Shown in pieces: positions 37,203-47,657 of a DNA stretch of 64,000 bases. This stretch comes from Thalassobacter stenotrophicus (GTDB lineage: Bacteria > Pseudomonadota > Alphaproteobacteria > Rhodobacterales > Rhodobacteraceae), in NCBI RefSeq assembly GCF_001458315.1, contig NZ_CYRX01000029.1:1-64000 (forward strand), given 5' to 3'. Position 1 is the stretch's first letter; each line of letters starts with the position of its first letter. A model generated the notes under the pieces. The model was not told the DNA's origin. It saw only the letters and a list, made by a program, of their open reading frames with translations, and made no database searches. A program made the translations under genes and the position numbers.

Positions 37203-37448
37203 ATGGTTCAGCGACTACATCTCGTCTTTGGCGGCGAACTGGTGGACCCGACTAAGAATGTCTTCAAAGACGTGGAAGCCATTCACATCGTTGGGATGTA
37301 CCCGAACTATGCCTCGGCCTACGATGCGTGGAAATCTGAGGCTCAGAAAACCGTCGATAACGCGCACATGAGGTACTTCATCGCCCATATTCACAGGCTT
37401 CGGGATGAGGAGGCAGCGGCCTCCCCCACCGAGGAGCTGGACACCTAA
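37203..37448 (+). CDS. DUF4170 small protein
   Basis: An 81-residue protein with the DUF4170 pattern RLHLVFGGELVDP, DVEAIHIVGMYPNYASAYDAWKSEAQ and MRYFIAHIHRLRDEE. The function is unknown; the name derives from an alphaproteobacterial family often found beside waaA. A strong AAAGGAG precedes the ATG. The waaA start follows four bases after its stop, so the two are probably co-transcribed. Confidence 0.9.
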   Translation: MVQRLHLVFGGELVDPTKNVFKDVEAIHIVGMYPNYASAYDAWKSEAQKTVDNAHMRYFIAHIHRLRDEEAAASPTEELDT

Positions 37449-37452
37449 GCTG

Positions 37453-38739
37453 ATGGCACGCTCACTGGCTTTGGCCGCTTATCTCGCGTGGTCCGCCCGC
37501 GCGGCCCCCTTTGCTGAGGGCAAGCTAAAGGCCCGCCTCGCTGATGGTAAAGAGGACGCCGACCGGCTGCCTGAGCGTAAGGGCATTGCAGGGAGAGCGC
37601 GCCCCAAGGGACGTTTGATTTGGATCCACTGCGCCTCCGTGGGCGAGTCAATTTCTGTGTTGGATGTAGTGCGAGGGCTTATCGAGCAGGACCCAGACCT
37701 GAATATCTTGATGACGACCGGCACTGTAACGTCGGCACAATTGATGGCCAAACAACTGCCTGAGCAAGTAATCCACCAATATGTGCCGCTGGACGCCACG
37801 CTTTTTGTGCGCCGTTTTCTGGATCATTGGCGCCCGAACCTTGCCGTCTGGACCGAGAGTGAGCTGTGGCCATCGCTGATTCATCACACGCACGCACGCG
37901 GCATCCCCTTGGCGTTGATCAATGCACGCATGTCCGATCAGAGCTTTTCCAAGTGGAAGTGGTTTTCCGGTGCGGCAGCCAGTTTGCTGCAACGGTTTGA
38001 CCAAATTCGCGCCCAAGATCGAGAAACGGCTCGTAAACTACGCCGTCTCGGGGCGAAAGGCAGTGCGGTTCGTGTGACCGGCACGCTCAAGGAAGGTGCC
38101 GCCCCACCACCTTGCGCAGAGGTGGACCGGGCGGCGTTTGCCGCGCAACTGGCGGGACGACCCTGTTGGCTCGCGGCCTCTACGCATCCCGGTGAAGAGG
38201 CGCTGGTGGCGCAGGCGCATAAGTATGCGCGCCGCGCGTCATTGCGGCTTTTGTTGATCCTCGCGCCTCGGCATCCGGAGCGTGGCGATGCGATTGCCGC
38301 TGACCTGCGCGCAGACGGGTGGAACGTCGCACAACGCTCTGCCGATGAAAATTTGACCGAAGACACCCAGATTTATCTGGCCGATACGCTGGGTGAAATG
38401 GGCCTGTGGTTCCGGGTTTGCCCGGTGACGTTTCTGGGCGGATCATTGGTCCCGATCGGTGGGCACAATCCGTTCGAGCCGGCGGGTTTGGGATCTGCGA
38501 TCCTGACAGGGCCGCACACGGATAATTTTCGCGAAATCTTTGGGCGCTTGGCGGATGGCAACGCGATGCGGCTTGTGTCCTCGGCTGATGATCTGGGCCA
38601 GCAAGTGGATGCTGCCCTGTCCCCAGAGGAAGCCGCGCGTCTTGCACATGCCGCGTGGGAGGTTGTGTCCGACGGGGCGGAGGTGGTCGATGAAACGGTG
38701 AATGCCCTTTTGGCGATGATAGAAAAGGCGAAACGCTGA
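37453..38739 (+). CDS. waaA: 3-deoxy-D-manno-octulosonic acid (Kdo) transferase
   Basis: A 428-residue GT30 glycosyltransferase that adds Kdo to lipid A precursors at the inner membrane. Motifs include [21 protein letters not shown] with the catalytic-type glutamate, [27 protein letters not shown], and the C-terminal [31 protein letters not shown]. An N-terminal hydrophobic patch may be the membrane contact. I chose the ATG at 37453, four bases after the DUF4170 gene. Its stop overlaps the lpxK start (TGATG), so lipid A genes are coupled. Confidence 0.95.
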   Translation: MARSLALAAYLAWSARAAPFAEGKLKARLADGKEDADRLPERKGIAGRARPKGRLIWIHCASVGESISVLDVVRGLIEQDPDLNILMTTGTVTSAQLMAKQLPEQVIHQYVPLDATLFVRRFLDHWRPNLAVWTESELWPSLIHHTHARGIPLALINARMSDQSFSKWKWFSGAAASLLQRFDQIRAQDRETARKLRRLGAKGSAVRVTGTLKEGAAPPPCAEVDRAAFAAQLAGRPCWLAASTHPGEEALVAQAHKYARRASLRLLLILAPRHPERGDAIAADLRADGWNVAQRSADENLTEDTQIYLADTLGEMGLWFRVCPVTFLGGSLVPIGGHNPFEPAGLGSAILTGPHTDNFREIFGRLADGNAMRLVSSADDLGQQVDAALSPEEAARLAHAAWEVVSDGAEVVDETVNALLAMIEKAKR

Positions 38740-39698
38740 TGCGCGCGCCTAGTTTCTGGACGCGCCCCCCGGGGCTGTGGTCTGCGTTGTTATCACCACT
38801 TGGTGCCATCTATGCGGCAGCGACGGCGCGGCGGTTGGCCAAGGGCGCGCCGGTGCGATTGCCCGTACCTGTTGTATGTGTTGGCAACCTAAACGCGGGC
38901 GGCACGGGTAAAACGCCGACCGTTATTGCATTGATGCAGCGCCTTACGGAATGGGGCGTTGCGGTGCACGTTGTCTCACGTGGGTATGGCGGATCGGCGA
39001 CAGGGCCAGTGCAGGTCGACGTACGCAAACATCGTGCCGAAGTTGTCGGGGATGAGCCACTTTTGATGGCGGCCTTTGGTCCCGTTTGGGTGGCCAAGGA
39101 TCGCGCCGCAGGGGCCAAGGCGGCCGTCGCGGCTGGTGCGCAGATTATCCTGCTGGACGATGGGTTTCAGAACCCTGCGCTGGAAAAGGACCTGAGCATT
39201 GTGGTGGTCGACGCCCGCCAAGGGTTCGGCAACGGTAAGGTTATTCCGGCGGGCCCTCTGCGTGAACCCATCGCAACGGGCCTTGCGCGGGCTGACTTCA
39301 CGCTCAGCATCGGCGCGGCTGAGGATCATGTGAATATTCCCGGCCCACCTCAGCTGCGCGGGACGCTTGCGCCCCTGCCCACGGGTATGAGTTGGCAGGG
39401 CGTGCCTGTCTTCGCCTTTGCGGGCATCGGCCAGCCGGAGAAATTCTTTCGCACTTTGAAAGCGCTTGGAGCGGACCTGCGCGGGACCGAAGCCTTGTCG
39501 GACCACCAGCCGCTGACCCAAGCGCTTTTGACTCGTTTGGGCGATAAAGCCGCCAAACTTTCCGCTCAGCCGGTCACAACGGAAAAGGATGCCGTCCGAC
39601 TGCCACCCGCCCTGCGTGGGCGGGTGATGACGCTGCCGGTTCGGCTAGAGATTGAGGATTGGGCCCCGCTAGAGGCCCGTCTGCGCGCGCTGCTTTAG
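38739..39698 (+). CDS. lpxK: Tetraacyldisaccharide 4'-kinase
   Basis: A 319-residue kinase that phosphorylates the lipid A disaccharide 4' position. A membrane-proximal N-terminal helix precedes the P-loop GGTGKT (residues 54-59, in [19 protein letters not shown]). [38 protein letters not shown] contains the conserved DDGFQ segment. It overlaps waaA by one base and converges with the DsbA-like gene by four. In E. coli LpxK precedes WaaA in the pathway; here the order is reversed. Confidence 0.96.
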   Translation: MRAPSFWTRPPGLWSALLSPLGAIYAAATARRLAKGAPVRLPVPVVCVGNLNAGGTGKTPTVIALMQRLTEWGVAVHVVSRGYGGSATGPVQVDVRKHRAEVVGDEPLLMAAFGPVWVAKDRAAGAKAAVAAGAQIILLDDGFQNPALEKDLSIVVVDARQGFGNGKVIPAGPLREPIATGLARADFTLSIGAAEDHVNIPGPPQLRGTLAPLPTGMSWQGVPVFAFAGIGQPEKFFRTLKALGADLRGTEALSDHQPLTQALLTRLGDKAAKLSAQPVTTEKDAVRLPPALRGRVMTLPVRLEIEDWAPLEARLRALL

Positions 39699-40351
39699 CT
39701 GGCGGCGTCGACCAATTCACCCAGTCTGCTGAGCGACATGTTGCCGGAATGCATAGTGCCGTTGATCAGGAATGACGGCGTGGATTGAATGCCATCGCGG
39801 CCCGCATTGTCCTGATACCAAGCCACAAGCGATTGAGCCATGTCGGCGTCCTGCATGCAGGCGTCTAGCGTTGTGCTGTCCATACCGGCTTGAAGGCCAA
39901 TCTTCTTAAGCGCATCTGCTACCAGCGCGGGCTGGGATTGGCGCGCCCAGTCACCTTGGGTGGCGTAAACCAAATCGATCAATCCAAAGTACCGGTCCGC
40001 CCCGCCACACCGCGCCATCATCGAGGCCCACAACCCGTACCGGTCAAAAAAGACTTCGCGATGTGTGAAATGTGCTTTGCCGGTGTCGATGTATTCCGCT
40101 TTGAAGTCCTTGAACGTATCGCGGTGGAAATTCGCGCAATGTGGACAGGTGAATGAGGCGTACTCGACCACTTTGACCGGTGCGTTCGGGTCGCCAATGG
40201 TCATGTCTTCGATGGTGATCGACCCCTCTTGGGCATTGGCGCGCAGGTCAAACGCTGGGGGTGTCGTGCCCTCGGCGTGGGGCCAATAGCTGTATGCGAC
40301 GCCAGCGGCAGCTGCGGGGATCATGATCATGAGCGAACGACGGTTCAGCAT
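39695..40351 (-). CDS. Exported DsbA-family thiol-disulfide oxidoreductase
   Basis: A 218-residue periplasmic protein with an N-terminal signal or anchor (residues 5-20, [17 protein letters not shown]). The thioredoxin-like fold has the active site CPHC (Cys69, Cys72 in [11 protein letters not shown]), an inserted helical domain and the cis-proline in [11 protein letters not shown]. It resembles the DsbA-like thioredoxin_4 proteins of Rhodobacteraceae, which oxidise or isomerise periplasmic disulfides. GGAGACC precedes the ATG. It lies downstream of the DciA gene on the same strand (31-base gap). Confidence 0.9.
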   Translation of the reverse strand: MLNRRSLMIMIPAAAAGVAYSYWPHAEGTTPPAFDLRANAQEGSITIEDMTIGDPNAPVKVVEYASFTCPHCANFHRDTFKDFKAEYIDTGKAHFTHREVFFDRYGLWASMMARCGGADRYFGLIDLVYATQGDWARQSQPALVADALKKIGLQAGMDSTTLDACMQDADMAQSLVAWYQDNAGRDGIQSTPSFLINGTMHSGNMSLSRLGELVDAAS

Positions 40352-40382
40352 CGGGGGGTCTCCGGTTCTTTAGGGGGCCGCA

Positions 40383-40892
40383 TTATCGGCTTTGTTTTGA
40401 GATGATGTTTGCGCCAAGGTGTTCAAGAGCGGCGCGTAATCCTTCGTCTTGCACATCCGAGGTGTGGATGGCGGCTTTGCTGCGGTTGGCATGTTGCTCT
40501 TGGGCCGAAAGGCTGGGTGTTTTGGGGCGCGCTTGGAATGAAACCTGACCTTCGGCAAAGCCGGTGGGGGCCGTTTGAGTGATGCGGATTTTGCCAATTG
40601 CATTGTAGCCGTAGCAGGCATTCACGCGTTCACGGATGCCGGGCTCTTGCATCTTGAGGATCGGAGCCATTGCCCCCGTTGTCAGCAGGGTAAGGGTCGC
40701 GCCGACATGTGTGCGCGTGTATTTCACATCAACGGGGCGGCACATTGAGGCTGTTTCTGGGCCGACGATGTCATCCCAATGGGTCAGGATGCGGGTTTCC
40801 GCAAAGCCACGCTGTCCGGTCACGGCGCGGACTTTTTGATCCACCAGTGTGCTGGTCCGCCGAAATCCTTTGGAACGCCGTGCAGGCTGCAT
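40383..40892 (-). CDS. dciA: DciA-family (DUF721) protein
   Basis: A 169-residue protein with the DUF721/DciA core GFAETRILTHWDDIVGPETASMCRPVDVKY and GATLTLLTTGAMAPILKMQEPGIRERVN. DciA is the ancestral bacterial loader of the replicative helicase DnaB, found where DnaC or DnaI is absent. The C-terminal third is low-complexity and polar. The minus-strand start (GGGGAG upstream) is 70 bases from the divergent mutY start. The dciA-mutY-dsbA arrangement is one I recognise from other alphaproteobacteria. Confidence 0.9.
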   Translation of the reverse strand: MQPARRSKGFRRTSTLVDQKVRAVTGQRGFAETRILTHWDDIVGPETASMCRPVDVKYTRTHVGATLTLLTTGAMAPILKMQEPGIRERVNACYGYNAIGKIRITQTAPTGFAEGQVSFQARPKTPSLSAQEQHANRSKAAIHTSDVQDEGLRAALEHLGANIISKQSR

Positions 40893-40962
40893 GTGGTTGT
40901 CTCCCCGAGTCGTCCTATCCTACACCACGGTGAGCAGAGGGGAACAAGGGCTGTGATAACCA

Positions 40963-41982
40963 ATGCGTGAGCAATTAAGCGAAGATTTGTTAGGGTGGTA
41001 CGACCAACATGCGCGGGTGATGCCGTGGCGCGTGGGACCTGCCGCTCGCGCAACCGGAGAACGGCCCGATCCCTATGGCATTTGGATGTCCGAGGTGATG
41101 TTGCAGCAAACCACCGTCGCTGCGGTGCGGGATTATTGGCGTAAGTTCATGGCGAAATGGCCAACTGTGTCGGATTTGGCGGCGGCTGAGGACGCCGATG
41201 TGATGGCCGCATGGGCAGGGCTTGGGTACTATGCGCGCGCGCGTAACCTGTTGAAATGCGCGCGCGTTGTGGCCGCAGATCATGGTGGGGTGTTTCCTGA
41301 TACGGTTGAGGCGCTGCTGAAGCTGCCGGGAGTTGGCCCGTATACGGCGGCTGCTGTCGCCTCTATCGCGTTTGATGCGCCGGCAACGGTTGTAGATGGA
41401 AACGTGGAGCGGGTGATTGCTCGTTTGCGTTTAATTGAGACGCCGCTTCCCAAGGCCAAACCAGAAATCACCGAGGCTGCCGAAGCGATCACGCCACAGG
41501 ACCGGCCCGGTGACTATGCGCAAGCGATTATGGATTTAGGGGCGACGATCTGTACGCCACGGAACCCGGCTTGTGGGATTTGCCCGTGGTCCACGCCCTG
41601 TCTCGCGCGGGCGCAAGGCGTGCAGGCTGAGTTGCCCAAGAAACTGCCGAAAAAGACGAAGCCAACGCGCCATGGGTATATCTATCTTGCGCGGCGGGGG
41701 GATCATTGGCTGGTGGAGCAACGCCCCGATAAGGGGTTGTTGGGGGGGATGATCGGGTTCCCGGGGTCTGATTGGTCAGATGATCCTGCGCCAGCGGCAC
41801 CCTTTGCTGCCGATTGGCGCGAGGTGGGCGAGGTCCGCCATACGTTCACGCATTTTCACTTAGTGTTGCGCGTGCACACAGTGGAGCAGTCATCTGGGGG
41901 TGTGGAGTTCCAGCCCGTCGTTCGGGATGATTTGCCGACGGTATTTCGCAAGGCGTTGGATCTGGTGTCAGCTTACGAATAG
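40963..41982 (+). CDS. mutY: A/G-specific adenine glycosylase
   Basis: A 339-residue MutY, which removes A mispaired with 8-oxoG. The helix-hairpin-helix LPGVGPYTAAAVASIAFD is followed by the catalytic aspartate in VVDGNVERVIARL, then the [4Fe-4S] motif C-x6-C-x2-C-x5-C in ICTPRNPACGICPWSTPCLA. The C-terminal Nudix-like 8-oxoG recognition domain (about 230-339) includes HTFTHFHLVLRVHT. It is divergent from dciA. Its stop overlaps the first G of a G/C-rich hairpin. Confidence 0.97.
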   Translation: MREQLSEDLLGWYDQHARVMPWRVGPAARATGERPDPYGIWMSEVMLQQTTVAAVRDYWRKFMAKWPTVSDLAAAEDADVMAAWAGLGYYARARNLLKCARVVAADHGGVFPDTVEALLKLPGVGPYTAAAVASIAFDAPATVVDGNVERVIARLRLIETPLPKAKPEITEAAEAITPQDRPGDYAQAIMDLGATICTPRNPACGICPWSTPCLARAQGVQAELPKKLPKKTKPTRHGYIYLARRGDHWLVEQRPDKGLLGGMIGFPGSDWSDDPAPAAPFAADWREVGEVRHTFTHFHLVLRVHTVEQSSGGVEFQPVVRDDLPTVFRKALDLVSAYE

Positions 41983-42043
41983 GGGGCTTTGCCCCCGTCG
42001 GCCGAGGCCGCCTCCCCCAGGATATTTGAGAACCAAAGAGGGG
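41982..42043. repeat. Rhodobacteraceae-type intergenic repeat with hairpin
   Basis: GGGGGC-TTT-GCCCCC (41982-41996) forms a hairpin at the mutY stop, followed by CCTCCCCCAGGATATTTGAG and AACCAAAGAG. I recall very similar strings in many intergenic spaces of Rhodobacteraceae genomes, usually after genes. It lies between convergent mutY and the HNH gene, where a terminator is expected. Only one copy is in this window, so repetition cannot be tested here. Confidence 0.45.
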
Positions 42044-42352
42044 TTAGCGTTTTTTCCAGCTTCGGCGGCCGCCAGGTGTTTTGGAGTGAAAGTCCGCGGG
42101 CCGTTTGCGGATCCATGCGATGAATTTGGCCAATCGTGGGTGGGTGCGGAGGGTTTCGGGGGTGTTCCAGAGGCGGGCGAGTTCTGCCTCGGAGGCGCTT
42201 GCATGAATTTCGTTGTGGCAGATTTGGTGGACAAGGACCGTGGGTCCGCCTTTGCCGCCGCGAAGTTTTGGCACAAGGTGGTGCCAGCTTTGTGGAGCGT
42301 CCGGCGGAACCGGCCGTTCACAGAGCGCGCAGATGGGATGTGGTTCGGACAT
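42044..42352 (-). CDS. Small HNH-type nuclease-like protein
   Basis: A 102-residue protein with an N-terminal zinc-knuckle-like ICALCERPVP, then SWHHLVPKLRGG and LVHQICHNEIHA, which together form an HNH-type beta-beta-alpha metal fold (CxxC, HH, CHxxIH). The family occurs widely in Rhodobacteraceae as a single domain. The biological role is unknown; it could be a DNA repair or housekeeping nuclease. The ATG follows GGAGCC. It is divergent from the flavoprotein gene by 41 bases and converges on mutY. Confidence 0.82.
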   Translation of the reverse strand: MSEPHPICALCERPVPPDAPQSWHHLVPKLRGGKGGPTVLVHQICHNEIHASASEAELARLWNTPETLRTHPRLAKFIAWIRKRPADFHSKTPGGRRSWKKR

Positions 42353-42393
42353 TAGGCTGGCTCCGGTCGTGTGTCGGGCCTAATGGTGGAGTT

Positions 42394-43563
42394 ATGTTGG
42401 ATTTGGACAAGAGCATGGATGCGTTGGTCATTGGCGCGGGACCTGCCGGGTTGATGGCAGCGGAGGCTTTGGCCCGAGCTGGGCGCAGGGTGGTCGTGGC
42501 GGAGGCTAAGCCGTCGCCTGCGCGTAAATTCCTAATGGCGGGCAAATCTGGGCTGAATTTGACCAAGGTTGAGGCTGAATTTGGGGCGGCTTACGCGGAA
42601 GCCGAGGATTGGTTGGCGCCGATGTTAGCCGAATTTGGGCCTGAGCAGGTGCAGGAATGGGCCCTTGGTTTGGGGCAAGAAGTGTTTACTGGATCTACGG
42701 GGCGGGTGTTTCCCATTGCTATGAAAGCCTCACCACTTTTGCGGGCGTGGTTGGCGCGCTTGGATGAGTTGGGCGTTGTGTTGTGGCGCAATTGGCGTTG
42801 GACCGGGTGGGATGGTCCATCTGTGTGTTTCGAAACACCCGAAGGCGCGGTGGCTGCGCGCCCCGAAGTGACGGTTTTGGCGTGTGGCGGGGCATCATGG
42901 GCGCGGCTTGGCTCTGACGGGGCATGGGCGGATTGGTTGGGGCAAGTTGCCCCGTTTCGACCCGCGAACATGGGGTTTTGCGTGGATTGGTCCGACCATA
43001 TGCTGCGTCATTTTGGGACCCCGGTTAAGAATTGCGGCCTGCGCGTTGCGGAGCGGATGCATCGAGGTGAGATTGTTGTTTCGGCCCGCGGGTTAGAGGG
43101 CGGAGGCATTTATGCGATCTCCCGCGCGCTGCGAGAGGGCGCGGGGCTGGCGCTGGACCTGAAGCCCGATCTGTCACGTGATGAGGTGGCCGCGCGGTTG
43201 GCACGCCCGCGAGGGAAGGCCAGTGTTGCAACTCACTTGCGGAAGGCGCTGGGCCTTACGCCAGTACAAATCGCACTGTTGAATGAGTTTGCCCGACCGT
43301 TTCCGGATGATTTGGCATCCGTCATCAAAGCCCTGCCCATCCCGCTTGGTCCGCCACGCCCTATGGATGAGGCGATTTCAACTGCTGGTGGGGTGCGGCG
43401 CGATGCCTTGGATGATCAGTTTATGCTGCGGGACAGGCCGGGCACGTTTGTTTGCGGTGAAATGCTGGATTGGGAGGCACCTACGGGCGGCTACCTTCTA
43501 ACGGCCTGTTTTGCGACCGGGCTTTGGGCTGGACGGCATGCCGCGAACTATCGGTTGGCATAA
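42394..43563 (+). CDS. FAD-dependent oxidoreductase (BaiN/TIGR03862-like flavoprotein)
   Basis: A 389-residue flavoprotein. The dinucleotide-binding motif ALVIGAGPAGLMAAEALARAG starts at about residue 11, followed by FLMAGKSGLNLTKVE, which is characteristic of the HI0933/BaiN-like flavoproteins, and C-terminal STAGGVRRDALDDQFMLRDRPGTFVCGEMLDWEAPTGGY. The substrate is unknown. I used the ATG at 42394. The 3' end overlaps the convergent holA gene by 16 bases. Confidence 0.85.
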   Translation: MLDLDKSMDALVIGAGPAGLMAAEALARAGRRVVVAEAKPSPARKFLMAGKSGLNLTKVEAEFGAAYAEAEDWLAPMLAEFGPEQVQEWALGLGQEVFTGSTGRVFPIAMKASPLLRAWLARLDELGVVLWRNWRWTGWDGPSVCFETPEGAVAARPEVTVLACGGASWARLGSDGAWADWLGQVAPFRPANMGFCVDWSDHMLRHFGTPVKNCGLRVAERMHRGEIVVSARGLEGGGIYAISRALREGAGLALDLKPDLSRDEVAARLARPRGKASVATHLRKALGLTPVQIALLNEFARPFPDDLASVIKALPIPLGPPRPMDEAISTAGGVRRDALDDQFMLRDRPGTFVCGEMLDWEAPTGGYLLTACFATGLWAGRHAANYRLA

Positions 43564-44570
43564 ACCGCAAGGCGCAGCAGGGTCCGTTCCATCACCGCCA
43601 TTTGCGGTGCCATGGAGGACGAGCGCAGGGTTAGGTCAGCGGTTGTCAGCTCGCGCAGGGCGTCTTGGAGTTTATGCACGCCCCACTGCTGCGCCTGACG
43701 GGCCATCCGGTCACGCCGGGGGCCAAAGACGGGCGGTTTTGCGCGGCTAAGCCCTTGGGCTGCGCCGCCGGGGTCACAGGCGGCCGCGTACAAGGTGCGG
43801 AAATGTCGGGTGGCTCCAATGCACAACGCCACGGCCTGCACGCCTTGGCCGCCTAGCTTTTGGATCAAGGGGCCGATTTCATTGCCGCGACCCTCCGCGC
43901 TGGCGTGGATCACGTCATCAAGGGCCGCCTCAATCGTCACAGGCGCGCAGTTTGCGACGTCTAGAGGGGTTACTGGGGTTGTGTCGCCGCGTTTGTACAG
44001 ACCCAGCTTTTCGACGGTTTGGCGAAAGTCACCGGGGTCCAACGCCCGCGAAAGCGTGTCAAGATCGCGGTGCGCCTCATTGCTGATTTGCTCTAGTCCT
44101 GCGGCGCGCAAAGCGGCTTCGATTTCCTCACGCGAGGGTGGATCATCATAGAGGCCCACGGCATAGGCTCGGCGATGGCCTTCAAACGCTTTGCGCAGTT
44201 TTGACGTCGCGCGGAGCGAGCCGCAGGTCACGATCAAAGACGCGTCACCGTCTTGCCATTCCGCCAATGCGTCGATGATCGGGGCGGCCAAGGCTTCGGT
44301 CGCGTCTTCAATGAAGACCACGCGGGGTCCGGGAAAAAAGCCGTGCGCCTTGAGGCCGTCTAGGGCGGCGGCGGGGTCTTTGCGCAGATCGGTAGCGGGC
44401 ATCCGGCTGAGCCGCATCTCGGCCTCACCCTCGGGACCTACAAGCGCAGCGACCACTTCTTGGCGGCGCAAAGCCACGCGCATCGCATCCGCGCCATAGA
44501 TCAAAAGACCTGCGATCCCCGCCTCTGGCTTGGCGAAAAACCGTGTGGCCTGTGCGCCCGCCAGCTTCAT
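43548..44570 (-). CDS. holA: DNA polymerase III delta subunit
   Basis: A 340-residue clamp-loader delta subunit. It shows an N-terminal AAA+-like fold without Walker ATP site (LLIYGADAMRVALRRQEVVAALVG), then VVFIEDATEAL, LIVTCGSLRATSKLRKAFEG, DLDTLSRALDPGDFRQTVEKL and the C-terminal helical domain. Delta opens the beta clamp during replication. It overlaps lptE by four bases and comes last in leuS-lptE-holA, an operon order widespread in alphaproteobacteria. Confidence 0.94.
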   Translation of the reverse strand: MKLAGAQATRFFAKPEAGIAGLLIYGADAMRVALRRQEVVAALVGPEGEAEMRLSRMPATDLRKDPAAALDGLKAHGFFPGPRVVFIEDATEALAAPIIDALAEWQDGDASLIVTCGSLRATSKLRKAFEGHRRAYAVGLYDDPPSREEIEAALRAAGLEQISNEAHRDLDTLSRALDPGDFRQTVEKLGLYKRGDTTPVTPLDVANCAPVTIEAALDDVIHASAEGRGNEIGPLIQKLGGQGVQAVALCIGATRHFRTLYAAACDPGGAAQGLSRAKPPVFGPRRDRMARQAQQWGVHKLQDALRELTTADLTLRSSSMAPQMAVMERTLLRLAVYANR

Positions 44571-45046
44571 GTGAGAGCAGGGTCCACGAGCAGTTGCGCC
44601 ACCAGCTTATCCGCAAGGATAACCATCAAACGCGCGCTTGCGTCCCGCTCTGAGGCGAGTGTCGAAATGGTCGAGCCGCTTGCCGAGTAGGATGTGAAGC
44701 CGGTCACAACGCCCTCGGTGACCGGATCATCGGCGCCGAGGGGGCGAACGGCATAGGTCAGGGTGCCTTGCACATTGAAGCGGGTCACAAAGTTAGAGCC
44801 GGTGATGGCCAGCCCGCTTTCACGCGTGGTGATCACATAGGACAGATCGTAGCGCGGTGCGTTTGAGCGACCCAGCCGCTGTTCCATTTGGGCTACGAAA
44901 TCAAAGCTATCGCGCGTGTTGGGTGCATCCATACGTATCGCATCGCGAATGCCATTGACCCCTCCGTCAGGCCCATACACAGGGGTAAAGCCGCAGCCAG
45001 CAAGAGCTGCAGCCCCCAACAGTACGTTTCGTCTAGATGACCACAT
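44567..45046 (-). CDS. lptE: LPS-assembly lipoprotein LptE
   Basis: A 159-residue lipoprotein: [20 protein letters not shown] provides a signal and the lipobox LAGC with Cys18. The mature part matches the LptE pattern ([18 protein letters not shown], a central region with [28 protein letters not shown]). LptE plugs the LptD outer-membrane translocon for lipopolysaccharide. It overlaps the leuS stop by 14 bases and holA by four, so the operon is tightly coupled. Confidence 0.93.
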   Translation of the reverse strand: MWSSRRNVLLGAAALAGCGFTPVYGPDGGVNGIRDAIRMDAPNTRDSFDFVAQMEQRLGRSNAPRYDLSYVITTRESGLAITGSNFVTRFNVQGTLTYAVRPLGADDPVTEGVVTGFTSYSASGSTISTLASERDASARLMVILADKLVAQLLVDPALT

Positions 45047-47579
45047 TCACGATCCGCCCCGGCACCACGATCAGCTTTTTGGGCGTGCCGCCGTCCAAAG
45101 CCTTGACCACAGCTTCATCCGCGAGCGCCAGCTTTTCAACCTCATCCTTGGGAAGGTCTTTGGCGATCTTTAGCTCAGAGCGGCGTTTGCCGTTGATCTG
45201 GATGGGCAAAGTGATTGTGTCTTCGACCAACATGGCGGGGTCGGCTTTGGGCCATTCTGCGTTAAGGACAAACCCTTCGCCATCGAGCAAAGCCCAGATT
45301 TCCTCAGCCAAGTGCGGGGTCATGGGCGACATCAGTTGTGCCAACGTCCGGCATGCAATGCGGCGGGCTTCGGCCCCTGCATCGGATTTGTTGAGCGTGT
45401 TGGTAAAGCCATAAAGCTTCGCCACCGCCGCGTTGAACGCAAAGCCATCAATGGCTTGGGTGACCTCTTGGATGGTTTTGTGCATGGCGCGCAGCAATTC
45501 GGCGTCTGCATCGTTGGCCGCACGATCCGCCCGCGCCACGTCTGAGGCGATGCGCCAGACGCGTTGCAGGTGTTTGTACGACGCTTCCGCGCCGGATGCG
45601 GTCCACTCAACGTCCCGCTCGGGGGGCGAGTCGCTCAGCACGAACCAACGAGCCGTGTCCGCGCCGTATTGCGCAATGATCGCCTGCGGATCGACCACGT
45701 TGTTCTTGGATTTGGACATTTTGGCGGACGGGATGATGTCGACCTCGGTGCCGTCCTCAAGAAAGCCTTTGCCTTCGCGCAGTTCGACTTCCTCGGGGTA
45801 GTGATACTTTGGCCGACCGTCTGCACCGGTTGTTTTGAAAATCGCGTGGGTGACCATGCCTTGGGTGAACAGCGCGTTGAACGGCTCTTTCGCGCTTTCG
45901 GGGAGGTGGCCAGTGACCTGCATCGCCCGGGCAAAGAACCGCGAATAGAGTAGGTGTAAAATAGCGTGCTCAATCCCGCCGATGTACTGATCGACGTTCA
46001 TCCAATAGTCGACCTCGGCCATGTCCGTGGGGGTCGTTGCGCGCGGCGCGGTGAAGCGCGCGTAATACCAAGACGAATCGACAAAGGTGTCCATCGTGTC
46101 GGTTTCACGCTGAGCTGCGCCACCACATGTGGGGCAGGTCGCGTCACGCCATGCCGGATGGCGGTCTAGTGGGTTGCCAGGTACGTCAAAGCTGACGTCA
46201 TCAGGCAGCGCGATGGGCAGGTTTTCTTTCTTTTCAGGAACCACACCGCAGGTGGCGCAATGCACCACAGGAATGGGGCAGCCCCAATAGCGTTGGCGGC
46301 TCAGGCCCCAATCGCGCAGGCGGAACTGCTCAACCCCTTTGCCCCAGCCAGCGGCCTCGGCGAAATCGATTGTGGCCTCAATGGCCTCTTCACCCGTCGC
46401 GATATCCAGCCCGGCAAAGTGATCGACCCAGCGCACACGCTCAGTCTTGGTCGGCACAAAGGCCTCTGCCTCAACGGGGGTCGCATCCTCTAGGCCAAAG
46501 AAGGTGTCGATCACCGGCAGATCGTACTTGCGGCAGAAATCGAGATCACGCTGATCATGGGCGGGACAGGCAAAAATAGCGCCCGTGCCGTAATCCATCA
46601 GAATAAAGTTCGCGATCCAGACGGGCAGTTCCCAGTCGGGGTTAAGCGGGTGTTTGACCCGAAGCCCAGTGTCATAGCCCAGCTTTTCCGCCTTTTCGAC
46701 GGCTTCGGCGGTGGTTCCGCCCTTGCTGGCCTCTTTGATAAAGGCTGCAACCTCGGGGTTTTCTTCCGCCATCGCTTTGGCAATGGGGTGACCGGGCGAA
46801 ATACCAACAAAAGACGCGCCGTTCAGGGTGTCGGGGCGGGTGGTATAGACCTCAATCGGATCGCCCCCATCAACACGCTCAAACCCAAATTGCAGGCCCC
46901 GCGATTTGCCGATCCAGTTTTCCTGCATCAGCTTCACCTTGGGTGGCCAGTCGTCCAGATCACCGATGGCTTCTAACAGCTCATCCGCCATGGATGAAAT
47001 GGCAAAGAACCACTGCGTCAGCTCCTTGCGCTCCACCTCAGCGCCGGACCGCCAGCCTTTGCCGTCTTCGACCTGTTCGTTGGCCAGAACGGTCATGTCC
47101 ACGGGGTCCCAGTTCACGACGGCCTTCTTGCGGTACACAAGGCCCGCGTCCAGCATGTCTAGGAACAGTGCCTGCTGCTGGCCATAATACTCCAGATCGC
47201 AGGTCGCGAATTCGCGGGTCCAGTCGATGCTCAGGCCAAGGGGTTTCATCTGGCCACGCATCACGTCGATATTGGCGTAGGTCCAATCCTTGGGGTGACC
47301 ACCGGACGCCATCGCGGCATTCTCGGCAGGCATGCCGAACGCATCCCATCCCATCGGGTGCAACACCGAAAAGCCACACGACATCTTATACCGCGCAATT
47401 ACGTCGCCCATCGTATAGTTGCGCACGTGCCCGATGTGGATCCGGCCCGAGGGGTAGGGGAACATCTCTAACACATAGTATTTGGGCCGGTTCGGATCGA
47501 CCTTGGCCTCAAAAACCTGCGCGGCATCCCATTTCTCTTGCCACTTTGGCTCAACTTCGGAGGTTTCATACCGGCTCAT
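45033..47579 (-). CDS. leuS: Leucyl-tRNA synthetase
   Basis: An 848-residue class I synthetase. The nucleotide motifs are [15 protein letters not shown] (HIGH) near residue 45 and [10 protein letters not shown] (KMSKS) near 625; the CP1 editing domain lies between about 220 and 420. A CxxC pair in VVHCATCG and a second in ATCPTCGG form a zinc-binding insertion. AAGGAT precedes the ATG at 47579. It is the first gene of leuS-lptE-holA. Confidence 0.98.
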   Translation of the reverse strand: MSRYETSEVEPKWQEKWDAAQVFEAKVDPNRPKYYVLEMFPYPSGRIHIGHVRNYTMGDVIARYKMSCGFSVLHPMGWDAFGMPAENAAMASGGHPKDWTYANIDVMRGQMKPLGLSIDWTREFATCDLEYYGQQQALFLDMLDAGLVYRKKAVVNWDPVDMTVLANEQVEDGKGWRSGAEVERKELTQWFFAISSMADELLEAIGDLDDWPPKVKLMQENWIGKSRGLQFGFERVDGGDPIEVYTTRPDTLNGASFVGISPGHPIAKAMAEENPEVAAFIKEASKGGTTAEAVEKAEKLGYDTGLRVKHPLNPDWELPVWIANFILMDYGTGAIFACPAHDQRDLDFCRKYDLPVIDTFFGLEDATPVEAEAFVPTKTERVRWVDHFAGLDIATGEEAIEATIDFAEAAGWGKGVEQFRLRDWGLSRQRYWGCPIPVVHCATCGVVPEKKENLPIALPDDVSFDVPGNPLDRHPAWRDATCPTCGGAAQRETDTMDTFVDSSWYYARFTAPRATTPTDMAEVDYWMNVDQYIGGIEHAILHLLYSRFFARAMQVTGHLPESAKEPFNALFTQGMVTHAIFKTTGADGRPKYHYPEEVELREGKGFLEDGTEVDIIPSAKMSKSKNNVVDPQAIIAQYGADTARWFVLSDSPPERDVEWTASGAEASYKHLQRVWRIASDVARADRAANDADAELLRAMHKTIQEVTQAIDGFAFNAAVAKLYGFTNTLNKSDAGAEARRIACRTLAQLMSPMTPHLAEEIWALLDGEGFVLNAEWPKADPAMLVEDTITLPIQINGKRRSELKIAKDLPKDEVEKLALADEAVVKALDGGTPKKLIVVPGRIVNVVI

Positions 47580-47657
47580 GGGATATCCTTCTTAAACGCG
47601 GGCCGCCCTTTAGTGTGGCGTGCTCACGGGACGCATAAAGCGCTGGGCGCAGAATTT

